Part shown: piece by piece, positions 55,970 to 64,000 of the stretch
How positions within the stretch are numbered: the first letter of the stretch is position 1
How the letters are laid out: each line of letters begins with the position of its first letter
Source: Amborella trichopoda
Taxonomy: Eukaryota > Streptophyta > Magnoliopsida > Amborellales > Amborellaceae
NCBI RefSeq assembly: GCF_000471905.2
Contig: NW_006499364.1
Location: 7,227,335-7,291,334, forward strand
Reading direction: 5' to 3'
DNA: 64,000 nt
Notes under the pieces: generated by a model
What the model was told of the DNA's origin: nothing
What the model saw: the letters and a program-made list of their open reading frames with translations, nothing else
The model's database searches: none
Translations under genes and position numbers: made by a program

Positions 55970-57310
55970 CCTTTTAACGTCATGCCGCTAGGACATGCAC
56001 TATAGTTTAAGGTCATACAGGTGGACTGTAGTGGTGATGAATGGCAGTCTGTGGACGCCATGGAGTGAGTATGGTGCTGGTTTCGACTCACTTTAGGGAG
56101 ATCGCGAGAGGCTACCTATGAAAGGTGGGAGATGTATGAAAGGTAGGTGAAGATTAGTGACCCATTTAGCTGACAGCGAGTACGGGTGGCAAAATGGCTC
56201 GCCGTTTGGTGAGCATGGGTGAGACTCGCTGGGGAGTGATGAATGGTGATAGTGAAGTGAATGGGCTCACTGGGGAAGCAATGAAGGTAGTGCGTGCACA
56301 CGAATAGGTCGGTTAGGGAAGGCGTGCATGAAGATGCACGTAAAGGGGGTGTGCGCGTATGTGGGGGCGTCTTTAAGGTAATGGCTCCTGGACCTGAGAA
56401 AAACAGGTTAACGTCATGCGGCCAGAACGTGAACTATTATTTAAGGTCACATAGCTTGGACCGTGGTTATATAGTTTTAAGTCATACAACTAGGAGCATG
56501 CAGTTTAAGGTCGTACAACTAGACCTCCGCTACAGTTTTAAGGTCATATAAATGAAGTTTAAGGTCATGCATCTAGACCATGGTTGTACGGTTTAAGGTC
56601 ATGCAACACAGCACGGACCATGGCTGTGCAGTTTAAGGTCATGCAGCACAGACCAATGTGTGGGTCGCCATGTAGGTGAAACTGCAAGGGGGATAGGTTT
56701 GTGGATAGCAATCTAACTCCCTAGGGAAATAGTGAAGGTTATACACAAGCAAAGGGCTTTAGATGAACATGGTGGCCCTACAAGGAGTGGCAAGCAGAAG
56801 TGAGCATCACTGGGGATTAGGAGGGCAGGTATAACTCCCTGAGGATGATGGGTAATGGTATGCATACAACTCTACTGAGAATGACAGGCCAGAGCACAGA
56901 TGCAACCCTACTGGGGGTCATTCTTATCCTTGATATATTGCTTTGTAGAGGCGGGCACATATCTTGCATGTAGAGGAGGGCACATGCCTTGCATGTTTTG
57001 CTTTGAAGCCTCACAGTCGAAACTGTGGTACACCTCTTTAATATATGACTTTGTAGAGGCGATCGCATGCTTTGAAGTGCATGCTATGCTTCGAAGCCTC
57101 ACAGTCACAACTGAGGTACACCTTGATTAGGGAGGACACGTCAAAGAGGTGGTGTCTTTACATCGGGGGCTTGTGAAGAAGGATGTAGTAGAGGATGTGT
57201 AGGAGGGTGTCATGCGATAACCACATGGAGACATGTAGGAACAGGAAGCAGTTTATAGTCATGCGAATGGACTATATGTTGTGAAGTTTAACGTCTTACT
57301 ACAAGAACGT
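55970..57310. repeat. Dispersed gtttaaggtcatgc motif array
   Basis: Gtttaaggtcatgca or close variants occur about a dozen times, clustered at 56420-56660 with 30-50 bp spacing and 'agaccatggttgta'-type linkers. Further copies lie at 55970, 57250-57300, 57540 and 59655-59740. They surround the Gypsy LTR pieces and probably belong to that family. Confidence 0.6.
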
Positions 57311-57563
57311 TTGACATTTTTACTCGTGATGACCTGTAGGGGAGGATCAACATGCCCGTCATTTGAAAGTGAGTGCCGCGAAGGGTTTTCACCACACTCC
57401 CTTTATTTGACACTCTTGCCCATAGTGCCCTTGCAGGTTTTCACTACACTCGTCTTTTTCTTTTTGACATATTTTGCCCATGGTGGCCTTTGGGGGTGCA
57501 CACCATGTCTGTCATTCTTTTTTTTGTTTGGGGAAGCGTGTTTAAGGTCATGTCGTCAAACCA

Positions 57564-58428
57564 TGTTCGATCCAATGGTAGTGGTCCCATAGCAATTTGA
57601 AATGCTGAAAATGTGGCTCTAGTTATAGGGGTCCATTTCATGGTGTTGGAGGCTGATTTTGCCGAAACTGTTTCTCAGTCTGCACTGCCTTAGACATGTC
57701 GAAATGCAACGAAACTTAGCAGGAGACTCTTGAGAGACCTCATGAAGATCTTGGCCAGTTCTAGGGTTGTTTTGAGACTGTCTGAATTTCCACTACTTGC
57801 TAAGCCTTTATTGAGCGGGGGCCTCATGTTAATGAAAAATACCTTCCAACAATTCTTATACTGCTAAAGTACTGAAAGCCATGGATATAGAAAATCTCGT
57901 GATGCCTGTGTGAATGGTGACACTGCCTATTTGTCATCATCAATTATACGTCAGAATGCAATGGTGTGAATCTACTTACTGGGCTCGTAACACATTCTAT
58001 TCATTTCATCCTTGTAGAGTGATAGTTTCTGCCCTCGGGGGGAGAGGACAGCTGATCGGTGCGTTGGGACGCATAAAGCTTGGGGTTGGTGAAGGGACTT
58101 TGGAAGCTTTCAATAGTAAGTGTTTGGTGGCGGCGCCACCTAGTTGTTGGTTGATGTTTACCTTGTATTTTCTGGGCCATTAGTGCCTTGAACTATTTGT
58201 AAAGAAATTTTGGAGAATGGTTGTATATGGTAATGACCTTGCATTTTGGTTAAATCTCTGTTAATGATGAATGGATTTTATTTTTCTTTTGTGGTTTGCT
58301 CTTGATTCCACCTTTTATAGGCATTGAGCCACTCCCACCTGAGTGGTGTTTTCCACCTTACGTCACGATCCTGCACTTTGTCGCCTTCTAGCTTATACAT
58401 TATGGGGTCAAGGAGCAGGGTTGTGACA
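57564..58428 (+). mobile_element. 5' LTR of a Ty3/Gypsy element
   Basis: 865 bp from TGTTCGATCC to GTTGTGACA, with a primer-binding site five bases later and gag downstream. The start is supported by the truncated copy at 54524. The 3' LTR of this element was not found in the window. Confidence 0.65.
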
Positions 58429-58433
58429 AGTTA

Positions 58434-58445
58434 TGGTATGAGAGC
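58434..58445 (+). other. Gypsy primer-binding site
   Basis: Tggtatgagagc, the initiator tRNA-Met complement with one substitution (tatgag for tatcag). Confidence 0.8.
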
Positions 58446-58539
58446 AACCATGATAGGATTCTTGGCCTAAAAAGTTTTAAAAGTGTCTTTAGAATAGTTT
58501 GGATAGGCTAGTAATTGGGTGTTGTGTTTTAAGTAAAAG

Positions 58540-59235
58540 ATGACGAGGACTCGTGCCAACAATGCGAGTTCTAATAATGAGAATATCGAGGCCCACAGTG
58601 AATTCTTCAAGATATTGGGGGCCATGGCTCAAATGATGAAAGAAAGTATGCCGACCCCAGCTACCCCTGCCTCGGAACAGATTGACAGTGGGTTGATAGA
58701 AATATTTCGGAGGCTAGCTCCTCTCATGTTCTTGAGGCACAGGGGAGTAGAAATTGCGGAACGATGGAGGAGACAAGTGGAGAAAATTTTTAACGTGCTG
58801 CACTGTATTGATGAGCAAAAGGTTAGGCTGGGAACCTTCATGTTAGAAGGAGATGTTGAGCACTGGTGGGGCTCAGTAAAGCAATCGTGGGAAGGGTCAA
58901 GGATAAAAGTGACTTGGGAGAACTTTTTGGAGGTGTTTAATGAAAAGTATTTCCCTGACTCAGTGCGAGAAAGGAAAGAAGTAGAGTTTATTGAGCTACA
59001 TTAAGGAAACCTGTCGGTGGAGCAATATGCAGCCAAGTTCGTTGAGCTGTCAAGATATGCTCCACACATCATTAACTCTGAGGTGCGAAAGGCAAGTAAG
59101 TGTGAGAGAGGCCTCAGGATAGAGAAAAGGGGGAGGGTAATATTGGTAAATCTCAAGACCTTCTCCCCTTTGGTGGATCTTGTCATGAAGATCGAGAGGG
59201 ACTGTGAAGAGTCTCAATTCAAGAGAGAGGGACAA
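58540..59235 (+). pseudogene. Ty3/Gypsy gag, interrupted
   Basis: From ATG at 58540 the frame runs 154 codons. It includes the retrotransposon capsid core: AERWRRQVEKIFNVLHC, LEGDVEHWWGS and TWENFLEVFNEKYFPDS, then VRERKEVEFIEL. A TAA at 59002-59004 breaks it. The same frame then continues in family style with LSVEQYAAKFVELSRYAPHI and AKF/KF-type text up to about 59235, where the SINE-like repeat takes over. No zinc knuckle, protease or RT follows. Capsid packages the element's RNA in virus-like particles in the cytoplasm; this copy cannot. Confidence 0.88.
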
Positions 59236-59237
59236 AT

Positions 59238-59653
59238 GGGGTCAACTCTTGTTAGGTGCCTCAATCGCACCTTCCCAGATCTAGGTGATCGGGTGACACA
59301 TGTCTCGAGTTCAGAAGACCCAGGACTTGAGATCGCTCTCTCGCGAATCTTGTTCAAGAACAAGGGCAGGTATCCAACTAGTGAGAGAGGAATTCTGTAT
59401 GTGAGGTAGGGAGCAACCTCACCTGGGTCTGTGACTTACTCGGGATGACTCACACGGGCGCTCTCTTAGATCACGACGGAAAGCCTCCCAGCTGCTTCAG
59501 CTGGTTCAAAATTATCTCCCTTGACCTGCAATCTCCTTGTTTTCTGCACAACACTACGGTTAATTTACAGGACAAGTGGGCCGAAAGGCCCACCCTTGTC
59601 TTAGGGCAATGCACATTCGTATGGCTAAGAATGTGAGAAGTTAAGGTGATGAA
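59238..59653 (+). mobile_element. tRNA-related SINE-like element, copy 2
   Basis: The body matches 52015-52447: 'ctaggtgatcgggtga', gggcaggtatccaactagtg, 'ctcacctgggtctgtgactt', cctgcaatctccttgttttc, 'ttagggcaatgcacattcg'. The head is diverged: the A-box is poor and the B-box reads gagttcagaagacc. It interrupts the Gypsy gag. An open frame here merely fuses gag to the repeat. Confidence 0.65.
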
Positions 59654-60403
59654 GTGTTTTAAGGTCATCCACCGAGACCTGAGGGCATGTTTTAAGGTCT
59701 TTACCTCCGAGGCTGTATGTTGTGCAGTTTAACGTCATGCCACTAGGATGTGTTTAATATGCTGTGGTTATATTTTGGCTAATTGTTTTATGAATATGTA
59801 TGGGGAGTATAGACATTAAGTGATAGGTACTAACAAATTTGAAAAAGCCGAGTTATGAATACCCTGTATTTTAGTGCCTCCTTGTGCTAGAGTATAAACA
59901 ACTTATGGTAGTGATACACATGGAGATATGATTTGATCAAGGGCTTTGAGCCTAAAGATGAAACACGAGATATGGGTGTGGCTCATTCAAATATATAAGC
60001 ACAAACGGAGTGTTCTGATGGAACTCAATCTTAGTGACCATCCTAACAATAATGTGTATAATATGATGTGTTGCATGTGATGATGTTCTCTTGGCAAAGT
60101 CTCCATATTTTTTCAAAAGGAAATATTTTGTCAAGACTTTAATAACTCTTTAGTCATGTTTTATTTTGGATAAAATTACAAGATGATATTTATGATTTGT
60201 TTTTGTGGCCATGAACTTGACTTGGTAAGAAATTAAAAGTGAATGCGGTAAAATGATTTATGAAGGCTAAGCATGTATTTTAAAATTAAGATTGAATGAT
60301 TTGAGAAAAACCTAAGTCTATGAATATGGTTTTGAGAAAACCACATAGTCTTGCAAGGTCCACTAAGTATTTATGAAAATCATTTTAAATTGTCATACTA
60401 TTA

Positions 60404-60815
60404 TATAACTATGGAAAACGTTTATATAACGATGCTACCTTATATTGTAGAACTGCGGATGCCTCTAAAAAATCCATTGAACAAGGTAGTTTTAATGTTG
60501 AAAAACCCTTTGATTGATCATCTCGACATCGAGATGTATGACTATGAAAAATAAAAAGATTTTCAGTCTAAAAAATATTGCATTTTACAACATATTATCT
60601 ATACCGTCCATTTTCAAGATTTTTATATGTTTATAGATCTACTTTATTTTAATCATTTTTGAAATTTAAAATTTTATAATTAGATATAAAAATAGATTTT
60701 GAGATAATCCTAAGACCATTTTACATCAAAATTATATACCATGATAAAATTTGAAGGTGCACCTTACCTCTACACCTACGGATGCGTCCGTATGCAAACT
60801 GCACCCTATAACTAT
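60404..60815. mobile_element. MITE family A, complete copy with perfect 9-bp TSD
   Basis: Element 60413-60806 (394 bp). Its left arm includes tttatataacgatgctacc, and the inverse of the right end is gggtgcagtttgcatac. Both flanks are tataactat (60404-60412, 60807-60815). The interior closely parallels 40876-41251, including 'caagatttttatatgtttat'. 59660-60403 and 60816-61250 show nothing else I can name. Confidence 0.9.
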
Positions 60816-61252
60816 TGCTTGTGAATGCATATATATATATCAAGTCAATATTTTTTTTATTAAAGAGAAAAACATTGTGTCTTGAAAGTATTTATAAAAG
60901 TGGGAGAAAAACTAGCATGCACTGTTTTTTAAAAAATACCATATACCTTGACCAATGTTTATAATTATTTAAAATCCTCGATTACCTAAGACCTTGAGCC
61001 ATAGGGAATGTTGAAGGAAAGCCATCATGCTAGGCTTCCTTGACGCATATTATGTTGATTAGATAACTTGGGTTTGTATGAATTTACTACCAAGATGACT
61101 AGTGTGGTTGAACCTTTGTGGTTCATGAAGATTTTGCATATTGTGAAACCAACGGGTATTGAATTACTTATTGCATAAGAATGCTAAGAATGTATATGTT
61201 GTGTGTGCAATAATTGAGTGGGAGCTACTATAGTCCCACGTTTTTTTAGCTG

Positions 61253-61640
61253 CTTGGATATTCAAATATACAAGTGCAAGCTATCTCAGGGATCCAGATG
61301 ATACGAAGTCCACATCTGGATATGTGTTCATATTTGGAAGGGGTACAGTTTTTTGGAAATCAAATAAACATGATGTGGTAGAATTGTCCACCATGGAGGC
61401 AGAATATGTAGCGTACTATTTGATGGCCAGAGAGGCCGTATGGATTAAAAAATTTCTTAATTGACTTGACTTTCACCTTGTACGTTGTGAGGCAGTAAGG
61501 ATTTTCTACAACAGTATGGCGGCGATATGTGTGTCAAAGGAGCCACAATTCCATAAAAACTCCAAGCATATATTACTATATTTCTATCATCTGAGGAATG
61601 ATGTGAGATTAAGAACGATCCAGATAAACTAAATATTCCA
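61253..61640 (+). pseudogene. Copia RNase H domain remnant
   Basis: Reads ASYLRDPDDTKSTSGYVFIF, then WKSNKHDVVELSTMEAEYVA, AREAVWIKKFL, then after a TGA FYNSMAAICVSKEPQFHKNS and KHILLYFYHLRND. This is the usual Copia RNase H at the C terminus of pol. The STMEAEY glutamate is kept. The first aspartate (GY-DA) and the CDN aspartate are replaced. It lies 450 bp before the PPT and 3' LTR, its expected place, so it belongs to the plus-strand Copia element starting at 48367. Confidence 0.88.
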
Positions 61641-62077
61641 ATGGGTGCACCTACTAGTATTTGACAAGCTAACTAGAACAACTGACTATAATGTTGTTCA
61701 CCCATGGAACTCGGATGTATGGTGCTGGTTGTATGGCTACAGAAGGGAACAACTTGTTTGAAGAACTCCTTTGAGCCTATGAACATACGACTCGATACGA
61801 TGAGGATACATAATGATCTTTTGCGACAATAGGTCCATGATTCACGATGCGATATGAAAGATGGACTACGAATACTTTTGGGATGAGACCTGAGTAGTAA
61901 AGGAAAAAAACGGTGTTTCCTCCATAAGTCTTTTTGTAAAAAGGTTGATGACAAAAGCCATGATTAATGTATTGAGAAAGAATAAGTGAAAAATGCTTTT
62001 GAGAGAGGTTATAATTGGGAGAGAAAGATGAGGATAAGAGAAAGTGAGAAAAATAGAATGTAAGGCCTTCAAAAATC

Positions 62078-62087
62078 AAGTGGGAGA
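62078..62087 (+). other. Polypurine tract
   Basis: Aagtgggaga directly before the LTR start TGTTGAG. It identifies 62088 onward as a 3' LTR. Confidence 0.75.
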
Positions 62088-64000
62088 TGTTGAGTGAGTA
62101 TGCCCATTAAAGGCCTTATGAGTGCTTGTAAAATGAAATGATATAGTGAAACATGAACTCAGTGGGAGTGTGGTCCCTCGTGGAACATACTAAGCAAACG
62201 ATGTTTACTGATACTGGACTGTGCTTGACGGTTTAGACCAGTCGGTTGGGGAAAACCCATGTTACCTGAGCATAAAGTATAACTAATAAGGGTTCTAATG
62301 GGTCATCCCTTGATGAGGTCAGAGTATGCCCGGATGAGGGAGTCGAGGGACTGTGTGACCCTTGTGTGTGATGGTAGCCGTCAGAGACGGGTGCCAAAGC
62401 TTCATCCATGTACCATCACATGGCATACATATTGATAGACCATTTCGAGAAAGCAAGTCATATTTCAGGGTGAAGCGAATGCATGTGCGAGAGGTACCCC
62501 TATGCGCCATAGGAGTTGTGGTTGCATCAAGTCTAGGTGACCTTGGCCCATTTCTAGGGGAGAACCTGAAATCTACAGACTGGGATTGCGATTCATTGGC
62601 TCATCAGCCAGATTTTAGTGATCCACTAATGAGCCCCTGCATGGACTGTGGGTCATGGGATACACTTGGTTGGTTTAATAAAGCAAGTGTGGTCCGTAGT
62701 TCATAGTTGAAGGCGGAGTGCCCCAATGATTGATTGATATAATTCCTAAACCATATGGATCTTTTCCCATCAAATGAATTTAATTATGTTTGTTTTATGA
62801 TATATATGATTTTAGAATTATTATTTGAATTTTTCTAGATCTCTGAATATTTTATTTATCAAATTTGGATTTATAAAATCAGAGATATTGATTTTACATT
62901 GATTTAAATATTCAAATAAATTTCAAAATTATTTTATTGAGTTTTAAAAATATTTAAAATTGCATGAGGACCCTTTGTGCACATGGCCCACCATGGCCTA
63001 GATGGTGGGGCCCATGAGATCCTCTCATGGGTGGCACGCCCCACCCATTTAGAAGCTTTCTATTTTTGTGATAAGTGATTTTGGCTTGTAGGCCAAGTTG
63101 CTATGTGTTTTGGAAAGGTATTTGGCTTGAAGAAGCTTTCAATGAATATTTTGGAAAGCATGAGAAGGCTTGTGCATTATTTTGGTATGCTCAATATTAT
63201 ATTTGAAATTTTTTTATTTAATTTCTATTGATGGGAAAATGGCTTATGAAAAGGGAATAAAAGTTCTAGCACCTTTCATAATGTTGATGGCTCATCTATG
63301 AATGGATGACTCAATTCAGCAAAGTTCAATGATTCATATTCAATCTCACAAGAAGAGGCAAGCCAAGGAAAACTCTAAGAAACCATAATCATGTTCAAGC
63401 CTATAAAAAAAGAGGATTGCCTTTACCCAAAATCTCTACACCTTATCTTTCTATCTCTCTTTTAAAAAAGTTTTTCTCTCTCTTAAAAGCCCAAAGGGGG
63501 CACGCCCCACTCTCTCATCTTTGATATTTTTCTCTCTCCCTAAAGAGTTCTTCTCTCTCCCATCTCTCAACTATGGATTTAGGGTCAAGGATTTTAGGTT
63601 GTAGCAAAAAGAGAATCCATCTCCCTCAAACTAAATTGCTAAGGGAATTCACCTAGGGTTTGAGTTTGTAATTAAAAGGGTTCATAATCTATTGATGTGG
63701 CTTGGCCTAAACTTGCTTTCCCCGGTTGAGATTAAAGGTTGATCATTGATCTCACGTCATCGGATGGTGGTGACTCGGTGTAGGGTGTAATAAGTCCAGT
63801 TGAGATAATCTCCGACACTCTTTTTTATTTCTTGCTATATTTAATTATATTGTCTTTATATTCCCAAGCATAAGAATTGTTGATATTTTCTTTTATTAAA
63901 AGAAAGTTGGTTTAGTGGCATCAAGGTTTTTTAAGATCTTGGATTTGTTAGTTTTATTTTCTTTGATGCAAGAGTTATTGTGATAAGACTAGTTGTAAAT
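62088..64000 (+). mobile_element. 3' LTR of the Copia element, cut by the window end
   Basis: It matches 48367-50280 in the same orientation, starting TGTTGAGTGAG. By alignment with the solo LTR it should end about 200 bp beyond the window. Without the right flank the 5-bp duplication (expected aagat if paired with 48367) cannot be tested. Confidence 0.85.

Noticed and set aside
59017-59409. 130-codon frame as an independent gene
   Set aside because: First half is the continuation of Gypsy gag after its stop; second half is the SINE-like repeat.

Overview
This window is angiosperm nuclear DNA and is mostly transposable-element sediment. The evidence is AT-rich sequence full of long-LTR Copia and Gypsy relics, L1- and RTE-type LINE fragments, Mutator-type MITEs with 9-bp target duplications, Helitron-type ends, CT-rich plant-style leaders, pieces of chloroplast genes, and one intron-containing gene with plant splice sites. 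I cannot name the species. There is no rRNA gene, no intact tRNA gene, no CRISPR array and no bacterial operon. Two assembly gaps (31797-31845 and 50361-50384) sit in or beside simple-sequence DNA.

Layout. 1-2670: a degenerate 210-bp tandem repeat, then a 1.9-kb long-TIR element. 4873-6922: a solo LTR with perfect 5-bp target duplications. 7176-7710: a mosaic of plastid DNA (petD, trnK 5' exon, psaA). 8310-16921: two copies of a 2.3-kb block flanking old MITEs, a TIR element that carries a 21-bp minisatellite, and a charged-protein gene fragment. 17780-18330: three decayed BED fingers. 18950-24862: a Helitron-like region holding a minus-strand, non-autonomous Copia-like element. That element has two LTRs, PBS and PPT but no recognised gag or pol. 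Instead it carries a degenerate C-terminal segment of an MT-A70/MTA m6A-methyltransferase gene and an array of about a dozen short hairpins. This is the most interesting feature of the window.

28060-29650: a Copia integrase piece and a FAR1-type domain split by an RTE LINE fragment. 32582-39097: the only host gene I can assemble, three exons encoding a small basic protein, with an in-frame TAA in exon 2 and two opposed LINE remnants in intron 1. 40557-46376: well-bounded MITEs, a canonical Helitron 3' end, and a decayed minus-strand L1 LINE. 47862-48240: a PIF/Harbinger transposase fragment.

48367-64000: what looks like one old Copia element with 2.1-kb LTRs, its 3' LTR leaving the window. 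Its interior is filled by two copies of a tRNA-like SINE family, a GC-rich block, a Gypsy LTR with PBS and broken gag, another 9-bp-TSD MITE, and the Copia RNase H remnant just before the 3' LTR. Apart from the host gene, nothing looks functional at the protein level. The value of the window lies in nested insertions, gene capture and organelle DNA transfer.
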